Shown piece after piece: positions 11,316-21,982 of a stretch of 64,000 nt of DNA. Position 1 is the first letter of the stretch. Each line of letters starts with the position of its first letter. A program made the position numbers and the translations under genes. The notes below the pieces were generated by a model, which was not told the origin of the DNA, did not search any database, and was given only the letters and a program-made list of their open reading frames with translations. Origin of the DNA: Nocardioides sp. (GTDB lineage: Bacteria; Actinomycetota; Actinomycetes; Propionibacteriales; Nocardioidaceae); assembly GCF_014360585.1 (NCBI RefSeq), contig NZ_JACIXG010000016.1, positions 1-64,000 of the forward strand, in the 5' to 3' direction.

Positions 11316-12058
11316 GTCGAATCCCAGCGAGGCGCCGCCTCGCCGTCGCAGCCGGCGTCTTCGTCGCCGCCGCTCTCACCCTCGCGCTGCTGGTCTACAC
11401 CGGCGTCATCATGCCCACCCGCCTGTTCGCCGCCAGATACGACGTACGCGGCATCGACGTCTCCCACCACAACGGGGTCGTCGACTGGTCGCGGGTCGCC
11501 GAGCAGGACATCGACTTCGCCTGGCTCAAGGCGACCGAGGGGTCCGCACACGTCGACTCGCGTTTCGCCGCCAACTGGTCCGGGTCACGTGCCGCCGGGA
11601 TCGCCACCGGCGCCTACCACTTCATGAGCTTCGAGAGCCCGGGCGCAGGCCAGGCCCACAACATGATCGCCACGGTTCCGCGCGTAGCCGGCACGCTCGC
11701 CCCGGTCGTCGACCTGGAGCCGTACGGTTCGTTCAAGGGCAACCTGCCGCCGGCCACCGAGGTGCGAGCCGTCCTCGATCCCCTGCTGAGCACGCTCGAG
11801 GACTATTACGGGATCGCGCCGGTCATCTACACCACACCGTCGGCCTATCGGGCCTATCTGGTCGACCGCTACCCGGACAACCCGATCTGGTTCCGCTCCG
11901 TCGCCTGGCCCCCGCGGGTGCCGGACGGACGCGACTGGTCGATCCGGCAGTACTCCAGCCGCGACCGGCTCGACGGTGTGGGCAGCGATGACGAGGCGTA
12001 CGTCGACATGAACGTGCTCTCCGACGACGTGGACCTCGACGACCTCACCACCCGCTGA
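11312..12058 (+). CDS. GH25 family lysozyme-like protein
   Basis: RGIDVSHHNGVVDW, FAWLKATEG, GAYHFMSF, PVVDLEPYG motifs; 4-bp overlap with the upstream gene. Confidence 0.85.
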   Translation: MSRIPARRRLAVAAGVFVAAALTLALLVYTGVIMPTRLFAARYDVRGIDVSHHNGVVDWSRVAEQDIDFAWLKATEGSAHVDSRFAANWSGSRAAGIATGAYHFMSFESPGAGQAHNMIATVPRVAGTLAPVVDLEPYGSFKGNLPPATEVRAVLDPLLSTLEDYYGIAPVIYTTPSAYRAYLVDRYPDNPIWFRSVAWPPRVPDGRDWSIRQYSSRDRLDGVGSDDEAYVDMNVLSDDVDLDDLTTR

Positions 12059-12086
12059 TCGAGCCAGCCGCCGACCGGACCATCCG

Positions 12087-12203
12087 CTGGTCGAGCCGCG
12101 AGGCCGCCTGCGGCCGAGCGTGTCGAGACCAACACGGACCCTTCGGCGCTCGAATCGGCTGTGTTGGTCTCGACACGCTCGCTGGCGCTCGCGGCTCGAC
12201 CAG
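12087..12203. repeat. Dispersed inverted-repeat element (family 1), copy B
   Basis: CTGGTCGAGCCGCG...GTGTCGAGACCAACAC and its inverse, between convergent genes. Confidence 0.85.
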
Positions 12204-12268
12204 CGGCTGCGAAAACGAGAGTCGGCGCCCCGCGTGATGCGGGACGCCGACTCTCGTGATTCAGTCGA

Positions 12269-13900
<1,632 letters not shown>

Positions 13901-13913
13901 CTAGTACGCACGG

Positions 13914-13945
13914 ACGCGGCCGGGCCGGCTGGCCCGGCCGCGTCA
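13914..13945 (-). promoter_or_regulatory. Intercistronic hairpin between groES and groEL
   Basis: Perfect 14-bp stem GACGCGGCCGGGCC-ggct-GGCCCGGCCGCGTC. Confidence 0.7.
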
Positions 13946-13966
13946 GATGTGCGAGACGGATGATCG

Positions 13967-14260
13967 TCAGGCGATGACCGCGAGGATGTCGCGGGCGGAG
14001 AGAATGAGGTACTCCTCGCCGGCGTACTTGACCTCGGTGCCGCCGTACTTGCTGTAGATGACCTTGTCGCCCACGGCGACGTCGAGCGGAACGCGGTTGC
14101 CCTTGTCGTCGATACGACCCGGGCCGAGCGCCAGGACCTCGCCCTCCTGGGGCTTCTCCTTGGCGGTGTCCGGGATGACCAGACCGGAGGCGGTGGTCTG
14201 CTCGGCCTCGACGGCCTTGACGACGATCCGGTCCTCAAGAGGCTTGATGTTGACCGACAC
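13967..14260 (-). CDS. groES: 10 kDa co-chaperonin GroES
   Basis: 97 aa; [26 protein letters not shown]. Confidence 0.97.
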   Translation of the reverse strand: MSVNIKPLEDRIVVKAVEAEQTTASGLVIPDTAKEKPQEGEVLALGPGRIDDKGNRVPLDVAVGDKVIYSKYGGTEVKYAGEEYLILSARDILAVIA

Positions 14261-14374
14261 TGTGTCGACCTCCCCATTTCTTTTCTACGGAATCAGACTG
14301 GGTGGGTGTTGCTACGTCTGTGCTTGCGATGTGCCACGTACGCCGTCGCGGGGGTCGCACCCGGCTCGCAAGCG

Positions 14375-14401
14375 TTGGCACACTCCAGGGGAGAGTGCCA
14401 A
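14375..14401. promoter_or_regulatory. CIRCE-like HrcA operator 1
   Basis: TTGGCACAC-N9-GAGTGCCAA (one arm mismatch). Confidence 0.8.
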
Positions 14402-14409
14402 TGCAGACG

Positions 14410-14436
14410 TTAGCACTCGACCGCAATGAGTGCCAG
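14410..14436. promoter_or_regulatory. CIRCE HrcA operator 2
   Basis: TTAGCACTC-N9-GAGTGCCAG upstream of groES. Confidence 0.9.
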
Positions 14437-14446
14437 CGTGACCGCC

Positions 14447-15247
14447 CTATCGCTGCCCGGGGAGCCTCACCAGCAGCGCGACCATGCCGGCCAGGAGACC
14501 GATGATGATGATGCCGCCGGCGACCACGAGCGACCGCAGGCCCTCGTCGTCGTCCTCGTCGAGCGAGGTGATCCGAAGCTCTTCACCGTCGCTCAGCCGC
14601 GACATCTGCGACGAGCCCTCGTACTGCTCGGAGGCCTCGGCGGAGGCTTGGCGACTGGGCTCCGCCGCCGACGGGGTGGCGCTGGCCGAGGGCGTACGTT
14701 CGCGCCGTTCGTCTTTCTTCGTGGCAGGTGTCTTCTCGACCGCCGCCGGTGCGCTCTGCTGAGCCTCGGCTTCAGCCGTCTCGGCGGCCTTTTCTGGCTT
14801 CTCTGGCTTCTCTGGCTTCTCCGACTCGCGGGCCTCGTCCCGCTCGTCCCGCTCGTCTCCCGCGTCCTTGGGCTGCTCGTCGGTGTCCGTCTCCGGCCCG
14901 CCGGAGGCGCCACCCCGGGCGTACTCCACCGAGTAGCCCGCAAGCGACCGCCCGTCGCTGTGCCAGACGACCGTCGTACGTTGCGGCGTGGACAGCGTGC
15001 GCACCTCCGAGCTGCCCTTCCGGCCGCGGCTGTCCACGCAGTAGGACACGATCAGGTAGCCCTCGGGAGCACTGACCATCACTGAGGATCCACCGTCCAG
15101 CTCGCGGTATCCGTCTCCGTGCGCGCAGTAGCGCACCGGTGTGACGGTGTCGGCCGATGCGGGCGCGGCGAACAGCAGCGACAGCAGGGCGGTGATCGCC
15201 GCGAGCGCCCAGCGGCTCACCGGGACTCGACGCGGGGGTCTGCACAC
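14447..15247 (-). CDS. Secreted or membrane-anchored protein of unknown function
   Basis: Signal peptide, EKPEKPEK low-complexity stretch, C-terminal TM segment. Confidence 0.6.
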   Translation of the reverse strand: MCRPPRRVPVSRWALAAITALLSLLFAAPASADTVTPVRYCAHGDGYRELDGGSSVMVSAPEGYLIVSYCVDSRGRKGSSEVRTLSTPQRTTVVWHSDGRSLAGYSVEYARGGASGGPETDTDEQPKDAGDERDERDEARESEKPEKPEKPEKAAETAEAEAQQSAPAAVEKTPATKKDERRERTPSASATPSAAEPSRQASAEASEQYEGSSQMSRLSDGEELRITSLDEDDDEGLRSLVVAGGIIIIGLLAGMVALLVRLPGQR

Positions 15248-15328
15248 CCGGCGGATCCTAGAGCAGAAACACCCGGTGGGGTAATGGCCTTTTGTCCGGA
15301 CCAGAAATAGGCCTGAGAGGATCGGCGC

Positions 15329-16507
15329 ATGGATCTCGACGCCTTCTCCTGGTTGCTGACCGATGAAGGCCAGCAGCTGCTGGCGCGGGCCACCGAGATG
15401 ACGGCGGCCTCAATCGAGGGAAAGGGTTCGGCCTTGGCTGTGCAGGCCGCACTGCGCAAGGACGAGACTGCCGAGCACGTGACCGCGGCCATGAATCAGG
15501 TGGACCTGCGCCGGAAGGCGGCCGCCAAGTTCGGTGACCTGGCGCCGAAGATGTACTTCACTCCCGACGGCCTCGAACAGGCCACCCGTCTCGCCGTCGC
15601 CCACCACCGGGCCGCGCGCCTGCGCGCTTTCGACGCAGCGAGCGTCATCGACCTGGGCTGTGGGATCGGCGGTGACCTGATCGCCTCCTCCCGCGCCGGC
15701 CTCACTGCTGCCGGGGTCGATCACGATCCGGAACGGGTCGCCATCGCCCAGGCCAACCTGGACGCCCTGGGGCTGCCCGGAGCCGTCACCGTCGCAGACG
15801 CGACGACCGTCGACCATTCACCGTTCGAAGTGGCGTACGCCGATCCGGCACGTCGCGGCGCCAAGGGCCGAGTCTTCTCCGCTGAGGGGTGGACGCCGCC
15901 GTGGTCGTGGGTCGAGACGCTCTTCGCGCGCGATGCGTGCGTGAAGGTCGCGCCTGGGATCCCGCACGATCTCGTGCCCGAGAAGGTCGAGGCCGAATGG
16001 GTCAGCGACCGCGGCGAGGTCAAGGAGGCCGCGCTGTGGTCGGGCTCGCTGGCCAGCACGCAGCGCCGGGCCACCGTGATCGGCGAGCGTGGTCTGGCGA
16101 CGCTCACGTCCGAGGACGACCCGGGCGGTGAGGTCGGTCCCGTCGCCGAGTTCCTCTACGAGCCCGACGGAGCGGTCATCCGCGCCGGGCTGGTCACCGC
16201 AGTCGCTGCTGGGGTGCAGGGTCACCTGGTCGACGAGCACATCGCGTACGTCACTTCCTCGGCGTCCTTCGAGACGCCGTTCGCCCGCGGATATCAGGTT
16301 CTCGAGGAGCTCCCTTATCGGGAGAAGCAGCTCAAGGCGGCGCTGCGCGAGCGCGGGATCGGGAGGCTGACGATCAAGAAGCGCGGCGTGCAGGTCGTAC
16401 CCGAGCAGCTCCGCAAGCGACTCGCGCTCTCCGGGTCCGGGGAGGCCACGATCGTGCTGACCCGGGTTGCGGGTGAAGGGACTTGTCTGTTGGTAAGGCC
16501 GTTCTGA
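15329..16507 (+). CDS. SAM-dependent methyltransferase, THUMP-like
   Basis: VIDLGCGIGGDLIASSRAG motif I, DPARRG motif. Confidence 0.8.
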   Translation: MDLDAFSWLLTDEGQQLLARATEMTAASIEGKGSALAVQAALRKDETAEHVTAAMNQVDLRRKAAAKFGDLAPKMYFTPDGLEQATRLAVAHHRAARLRAFDAASVIDLGCGIGGDLIASSRAGLTAAGVDHDPERVAIAQANLDALGLPGAVTVADATTVDHSPFEVAYADPARRGAKGRVFSAEGWTPPWSWVETLFARDACVKVAPGIPHDLVPEKVEAEWVSDRGEVKEAALWSGSLASTQRRATVIGERGLATLTSEDDPGGEVGPVAEFLYEPDGAVIRAGLVTAVAAGVQGHLVDEHIAYVTSSASFETPFARGYQVLEELPYREKQLKAALRERGIGRLTIKKRGVQVVPEQLRKRLALSGSGEATIVLTRVAGEGTCLLVRPF

Positions 16508-16521
16508 GGGGGTCTCGACAA

Positions 16522-16673
16522 GCTCGACCACCGGAATGCGGCTCGACCACCGGAATGCGGCTCGACCACCGGAATGCGGCTCGACCACCGGAATGCGGCT
16601 CGACCACCGGAATGCGGCTCGACCAGCGGAGGGCGGCTCGACCAGCGGAGGGCGGCTCGACCAGCGGAGGGCG
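16522..16673. repeat. Tandem array of 8 x 19 bp
   Basis: 5 x GCTCGACCACCGGAATGCG followed by 3 x GCTCGACCAGCGGAGGGCG. Confidence 0.95.
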
Positions 16674-16675
16674 GG

Positions 16676-17737
16676 TCAGGCCAGGACGCTGGTGATGGGC
16701 TGGGAGGAGTCGGCGGGGAGGTCCAGGGCCGAGGGGGTGCGGCCCCTTGCGACCATCTCGGAGCCCAGGGCCGCGACCATCGCGCCGTTGTCCGTGCACA
16801 GGCCGGGGCGCGGGACCCGGACCCGGATGCCGAGCTTGGTGGCGCGTTCCTCGGCGAGGACCCGGAGTCGGCTGTTCGCCGCGACCCCGCCACCGATGAT
16901 GATGTCCTCGATGCCTTCGGAGGAGGCTGCGTCGAGGGCCTTCCTGACCAGGACGTCGACCACGGCCTCCTGGAAGCTGGCGGCCACGTCGGCGACCGGC
17001 ACCGGCTCGCCGCTGCGCTCCTTGGCCTCGATCCAGCGGGCGACCGCGGTCTTGAGGCCGGAGAAGGAGAAGTCGAAGCGGTGTCGCTCCAGGTCGCGGC
17101 GGGCGGTGAGCCCGCGCGGGAAGTCGATCGCGATCGAGCTGCCCGAGGTGGCGGTCCTGTCGATCATCGGGCCACCAGGGAAGCCGAGGCCGAGCAGACG
17201 GGCGACCTTGTCGAAAGCCTCGCCCGCGGCGTCGTCGATGGTCGCCCCCATCGGGTCGACGCCCACGGTGATGTCGGTGACCTTGAGCAGGCTGGAGTGG
17301 CCGCCAGAGACGAGCATGGCGACGCAGGGCTCGGGAAGCGGTCCGTGCTGCAGCTGGTCGACCGCGACGTGTGACGCCAGGTGGTTGACCCCGTAGATCG
17401 GCTTGTCGAGGCCGAGCGCGAGCGCTTTGGCCGCCGCCACCCCGACCAGCAGGGCACCGGCGAGCCCGGGCCCCGAGGTGACGGCGATCGCGTCCACGTC
17501 ATGGAGCTTGATGCCCGACTCCTGACAGGCACGCTCGATCGTCGGCACCATCGCCTCCAGGTGCGCCCGGCTCGCCACCTCGGGCACGACCCCACCGAAC
17601 CGGGCATGCTCCTCGACGCTGCTCGCCACCGCGTCGGCCAGCAGCGTGTGACCACGCACCACCCCGATCCCGGTCTCGTCGCACGACGTCTCGATCCCGA
17701 GGACCAAGGGCTCATCAACGAGGGCGCCAGAAGTCAT
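16676..17737 (-). CDS. tsaD: tRNA N6-adenosine threonylcarbamoyltransferase
   Basis: [35 protein letters not shown] motifs; start set at MTSGAL. Confidence 0.95.
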   Translation of the reverse strand: MTSGALVDEPLVLGIETSCDETGIGVVRGHTLLADAVASSVEEHARFGGVVPEVASRAHLEAMVPTIERACQESGIKLHDVDAIAVTSGPGLAGALLVGVAAAKALALGLDKPIYGVNHLASHVAVDQLQHGPLPEPCVAMLVSGGHSSLLKVTDITVGVDPMGATIDDAAGEAFDKVARLLGLGFPGGPMIDRTATSGSSIAIDFPRGLTARRDLERHRFDFSFSGLKTAVARWIEAKERSGEPVPVADVAASFQEAVVDVLVRKALDAASSEGIEDIIIGGGVAANSRLRVLAEERATKLGIRVRVPRPGLCTDNGAMVAALGSEMVARGRTPSALDLPADSSQPITSVLA

Positions 17738-17823
17738 GGGTCCATTCTGCCTCCCCGTCGATCTGGAGTTCGGTAGCAGTCTCGGTTCCATGCCGTTGGC
17801 CACGCCGGAACGGCACGTCGACA

Positions 17824-18028
17824 GGCGAACGAATTTTCGTTCGCCGAGGCTCGGGCGGGTCGAGCAACTTGCTACCGCGTGGGCCGAGCGAGCACGTCGG
17901 TTGCACGAACGAAAATTCGTTCGGCCGGTTTCGAGCCGCTGGCGCCGGCGCCAACGTCGACAAGCCCGTCGACAACAAGCCTTGAGATCCCGACCCCTCC
18001 CCTGGGCGAACGAATTTTCGTTCGCCCA
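17824..18028. repeat. Three copies of an A/T-centred palindrome
   Basis: 17824-17845, 17906-17923, 18003-18028: CGAACGAA-WW-TTCGTTCG core. Confidence 0.85.
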
Positions 18029-18078
18029 GTCGAGACCGCCCGACGTTTCCACCTCCGCCGCGGCGGCGCGGCCAACCG

Positions 18079-18126
18079 GCGTCCCGGTCAAGCTGCATCC
18101 CGGTCAAGCTGCATCCCGGTCAAGCT
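18079..18126. repeat. 3 x 16-bp tandem repeat
   Basis: GCRTCCCGGTCAAGCT repeated three times, running into the TetR stop codon. Confidence 0.9.
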
Positions 18127-18677
18127 GCAGCCTGGTTGCTGTCCGGGACGTCATGCAGGGCTGCGTAGGCGGCAGCCCAGAGGCTCTGCGCGAGCTCAGG
18201 CTGGATCGGATCTGCAGAGCAGAGGCTGTCCCACAACCCCCGGAGCAGGATCACCAGTCCGCCCGACTCGTAGTCGGTGAGTTCGCGGCCGATCGAGGAA
18301 CGGAGCCAGAACCTGACGTCGTGCCACAGGTCCCGGACGGTCTCGCCGACCTCGTCGTTCGACCGAGCGAGCTCCTCGAGTCCCAACCAGGCCCGCAGGA
18401 AGAACACCTCGTCGTCGGTCGTGGGAAGGTAGCCGCCCCATCCCCGTGCCTTCACACGCTGGGCGACCTGCTCCCAGAAAATTCCCGCGAATCCCGCCGC
18501 CGCGTGGGGCAGCATGTTCTGCTGCCCGGCGAACCACTGGTGCAGCGTCGACACCCCCATGTTCGCTTCCTCGGCCACCATCTTGAGGGTGGGCGCGCGC
18601 AAGCCCTCACGACCGATCGTCCTCGCCAGAGCGAGGCCGGCCGTCTGAGATTCGAACCTGTTGCGATTGAAGGCCAT
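18120..18677 (-). CDS. TetR-family transcriptional regulator
   Basis: N-terminal HTH (LKMVAEEANMGVSTLHQWF). Confidence 0.7.
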   Translation of the reverse strand: MAFNRNRFESQTAGLALARTIGREGLRAPTLKMVAEEANMGVSTLHQWFAGQQNMLPHAAAGFAGIFWEQVAQRVKARGWGGYLPTTDDEVFFLRAWLGLEELARSNDEVGETVRDLWHDVRFWLRSSIGRELTDYESGGLVILLRGLWDSLCSADPIQPELAQSLWAAAYAALHDVPDSNQAAA

Positions 18678-18708
18678 GGCACTGATCGCACCACAGACCA
18701 CCGACATT

Positions 18709-19176
18709 TCAGCCAGAGGTCGCTGTCGACCTCGGCAGCTCCATCGCCAGCACGAGCCCCGTCGCCCCGTCGCGGTAGTAGCGCTCGCGGCGGTCGATCT
18801 CGACGAACCCGGCCCGGCGGTAGAACTCGATGGCCGCGGCGTTGTTCTCGCGCACCTCGAGGAGAAGACGATCCGCACCCTCGCTCCGAGCGAGGTCGAC
18901 CGAAGCGGCGAGGAGCGCCCCGCCGATCCCGCGGCGGCGCTGCTGCTCTGCGGTCGCGATCCGCTGGAGCTCGGCGATCTCGTAGACCACGCTCACCAGC
19001 GCATGACCAACGACCTTCCCCGTGCCGTCCTCGGCGACGAGGATCCGGACCGTCGGCATCTTCCCGTCGATCGCCACCTGCAGGTACTCCGGGGTCCAGG
19101 CGTCGTCAGGAAACGCCTCGAGCTCGAGGGCGGCGATCGCGTCGACGTCGTCCGGGCCGGCCGAGCGTACGGTCAC
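18709..19176 (-). CDS. rimI: Ribosomal-protein-alanine N-acetyltransferase-like GNAT
   Basis: GNAT motif QRRRGIGGALLAAS, IEFYRRAGF; GTGA overlap with tsaB. Confidence 0.85.
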   Translation of the reverse strand: MTVRSAGPDDVDAIAALELEAFPDDAWTPEYLQVAIDGKMPTVRILVAEDGTGKVVGHALVSVVYEIAELQRIATAEQQRRRGIGGALLAASVDLARSEGADRLLLEVRENNAAAIEFYRRAGFVEIDRRERYYRDGATGLVLAMELPRSTATSG

Positions 19177-19934
19177 CTGGAGATCACCGGCTTCTGGGTC
19201 TCCGGTGGTCGAGCCTGTCGAGACCCCTTCTTCTCGGACTCCGGTGGTCGAGCCTGTCGAGACCCCTTCTTCTGGCCCTTCTTCTGGGCAGCCTGATCCA
19301 CCGCATCGGGCCGCCGCAGGTAGAGCGGCTCGGGATCCATCAGCTCGACCCGCTCCTCGGCCACCGCCCGTGCCAGCCAACCCGCGGACGGACGCACCGG
19401 ACCGATCGGCGAGGGGAACACGTCCGGATAGAGAAGCGCTCCCTCTCCGACCACCGGCATCGAGGTGACGACCTCGGCCGGCCTGACTACGACAGGACCT
19501 TCGAGCCGGGCGCCGTCAGGGTCGTAGGAGGCCAGGTAGACCTCCTTGCGCCGCGCATCCGTCGCCACCAAGAACCCGCCCCCGCCGGTGGTCGAGCTTG
19601 TCGAGACCACCCCAGACGACACCGCCTCCACCGCCAGCACGTCCAAGCTGCAGGCCGCATAGACCGGAATCTCCAGCACGAACCCGAGGGTCCGTGCCGT
19701 GACCAGCCCGACCCGCAACCCGGTGAACGGCCCAGGTCCGGCGCCGACGGCGATGGCGGTCAGATCCTGGCGTACGACCCCCGCCGCCGTCATGACCTCG
19801 GAGATCAGCGGCGCGAGCTGCTCACCATGCTTCATGGCACGGTCAGAGACCATCTCGGCGACGACGTCGTCGCCGTCGTGGAGCGCCACGGTCACCTGAG
19901 GCGTGGCGGTGTCAAAAGCGAGAAGCACACCCAC
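19173..19934 (-). CDS. tsaB: TsaB, with a repeat-derived linker and C-terminus
   Basis: LLAFDTATPQVTVAL, GAGPGPFTGLRVGL; C-terminus GSRQARPPESEKKGSRQARPPE. Confidence 0.9.
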   Translation of the reverse strand: MGVLLAFDTATPQVTVALHDGDDVVAEMVSDRAMKHGEQLAPLISEVMTAAGVVRQDLTAIAVGAGPGPFTGLRVGLVTARTLGFVLEIPVYAACSLDVLAVEAVSSGVVSTSSTTGGGGFLVATDARRKEVYLASYDPDGARLEGPVVVRPAEVVTSMPVVGEGALLYPDVFPSPIGPVRPSAGWLARAVAEERVELMDPEPLYLRRPDAVDQAAQKKGQKKGSRQARPPESEKKGSRQARPPETQKPVISR

Positions 19935-19937
19935 AGC

Positions 19938-20897
19938 CTAGAGCGCGCCGAGGTCCACACCACGCCAGCGGGCCCCCACCGGCACGATCTCCACCCGCCG
20001 CGGATCCGCCCCGTCGGGCGCCTCGACCAGATCGAGCGGAGCCTCGTCGGCCTCGGCGCGCACGATCCGGAGCTCGAGTCGGGACTCGGAGAGCCCTTCG
20101 GCGAGACCCTCGCCCCACTCCACGACCGTGACCGCATCGTCGAGATCGGTGTCCAGGTCGAGGTCGTCGAGCTCTTCGATCCCACCGAGCCGATAGGCGT
20201 CGACGTGGACGAGCTCCGGCCCGTCGACGGTCGAGGGATGCACGCGGGCGATCACGAAGGTCGGCGAGGTGACCTCGCCACGTACGCCGAGCCCGGCCCC
20301 TAGGCCCTTGGTGAAGGTGGTCTTCCCCGCACCGAGGCCTCCGGAGAGGACGAGCACGTCCCCCGCCGCGACCAGCGCGGCCACTCGCCGGCCCAGCTCG
20401 AACATCGCCTCGGCATCGAGCGCCTCGACGACATGCTCGTTCAGCGGGCGACGGAGCCGCACCTCCGGCAATATTCGGGAATCCTCACGACCTCGCTCGC
20501 GCCTGAAACCCTGCCGCTCCCAGAACCGCAGCGTCTCCGGGAGCTCCTCACGAGCGATCACCGCAAGGTCGTCGAAACCTTCCGCCCGCGCGAGCCCGGC
20601 GGCGTACGTGACCATCTTGTGTGCCACTCCATGACCCTGCTGATCAGGAAGAACAGCAAAACGACGCAGCCACAGCGTCGAGTCCGCGGGGTCCATGAGC
20701 ACGGCCCCGACAGCGACGCCGTCCAGCCGCGCCAGCACGCCGCCGAACCCGGCGAGGCGCTCCTTCATCGAACTCTCGGTCTCCCCGAGCGCTGCAGCCG
20801 GCGGATCCAACGGTGGACGGGCGGAGAAGGCGACGCGGACGATACCGAGCACCTCGGCCGCGGCCTCAGACCCGACCCGCTCGAAGCCGAGCGTCAT
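19938..20897 (-). CDS. tsaE: GNAT acetyltransferase-TsaE fusion
   Basis: N-terminal GNAT; C-terminal GGLGAGKTTFTKGLGAGLGV, SPTFVI, HVDAYRL. Confidence 0.9.
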   Translation of the reverse strand: MTLGFERVGSEAAAEVLGIVRVAFSARPPLDPPAAALGETESSMKERLAGFGGVLARLDGVAVGAVLMDPADSTLWLRRFAVLPDQQGHGVAHKMVTYAAGLARAEGFDDLAVIAREELPETLRFWERQGFRRERGREDSRILPEVRLRRPLNEHVVEALDAEAMFELGRRVAALVAAGDVLVLSGGLGAGKTTFTKGLGAGLGVRGEVTSPTFVIARVHPSTVDGPELVHVDAYRLGGIEELDDLDLDTDLDDAVTVVEWGEGLAEGLSESRLELRIVRAEADEAPLDLVEAPDGADPRRVEIVPVGARWRGVDLGAL

Positions 20898-21982
20898 GCC
20901 GAAGCCGCATCCCGGGTCGCCGAGGCGAGCAGCTGGTCGAGCTCGGCGTTGACCTGACCGTGCCGCTCGAGGATGACCATGTGTCCGGCCTTCTCACACT
21001 CGACCAGTCGCGATCCGGGAATGTAGGAGTGCAGCTTGCGGCTGTGGCCGATCCCGGTGAGCCGGTCCGCGGTGCCGCAGATGATCGTGGTCGGCACCCG
21101 CCCCATCGAGGCGACGCTCGAGAACTTGTCCAGCGCTCGGAAGCTCGGGAAGAACTCCGCGACGACCTCGAACGGAGTCTGCGAGAGCAGCCCGTCGACG
21201 AACTGGACGTACGCCTCGGGCACCTCGTCCCCGAAGGCGAACACGTCGGTGAACACGGTCGCCACCGAGGCTCCCATCGCACGGAACCGGTCGACGATCC
21301 CGTGCCCCTTCGCGAGCGTCCTGATGGTGCGGTTGGCGATCCCGCCGGACAGCTTGGCCGGGAGCACCGGGATCAGCAGTCGGCTCGGGTCGAGGCCACC
21401 CGCGGTCGTCGAGATCAGGGCGACGCCGATGATCCGGCCACCCTCGTCGTAGGGCGCGAACAGCTCAGGGTGGTCCTCGGCGAGCGAGGCGATGGTCATC
21501 CCACCCATCGAGTGGCCGACCAGGATCACCGGACCCTCCGGCACCACCGCGTCCAGGACCCGGAGCAGATCGTCACCGAGCTGGTCGATGGTGGCGTTGC
21601 CGAGCGAGGACCGGCCGCTGCGACCGTGGCTGCGCTGGTCGTAGAAGACCGACCGCACCAGGCCTCGGTACGCGGCCCGCTGGAAGTGCCAGCAGTCGAG
21701 ATTGAGGCAGTAGCCGTGCACGAAGACGAGCGTCACCTCGCTCGATCCGCCGTTGTGAGCCGGGTCGACCTCGTCGATCTCGACATGAAGGGGTACGCCG
21801 TCCTCGGTCACCACGGTGACCGGACACGACCGCAGCGTGCCGAGCGGAGTCCGGTCGATGGGGCGATCCTCGATCGCGCGACGGCGCTTCTTGACCACCA
21901 CCGCGCCGCGCGCGGCGGCAGCGACCGCCGCCGCTCCCAACGTCCCTGCCGCGATCTGGCCGACTCGTGTTGCGATGCTCAT
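20894..21982 (-). CDS. Alpha/beta hydrolase
   Basis: VFVHGYCLN, GHSMGG nucleophile elbow. Confidence 0.85.
   Translation of the reverse strand: MSIATRVGQIAAGTLGAAAVAAAARGAVVVKKRRRAIEDRPIDRTPLGTLRSCPVTVVTEDGVPLHVEIDEVDPAHNGGSSEVTLVFVHGYCLNLDCWHFQRAAYRGLVRSVFYDQRSHGRSGRSSLGNATIDQLGDDLLRVLDAVVPEGPVILVGHSMGGMTIASLAEDHPELFAPYDEGGRIIGVALISTTAGGLDPSRLLIPVLPAKLSGGIANRTIRTLAKGHGIVDRFRAMGASVATVFTDVFAFGDEVPEAYVQFVDGLLSQTPFEVVAEFFPSFRALDKFSSVASMGRVPTTIICGTADRLTGIGHSRKLHSYIPGSRLVECEKAGHMVILERHGQVNAELDQLLASATRDAASA

Noticed and set aside
16522-16673. Tandem repeat as a CRISPR array
   Set aside because: Units are contiguous 19-mers with no unique spacers, and no cas genes are nearby.
17824-18028. CGAACGAATTTTCGTTCG as LexA/SOS boxes
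   Set aside because: GAAC/GTTC half-sites are 8 nt apart rather than the 4 nt expected for the actinobacterial SOS box, and they lie downstream of genes.
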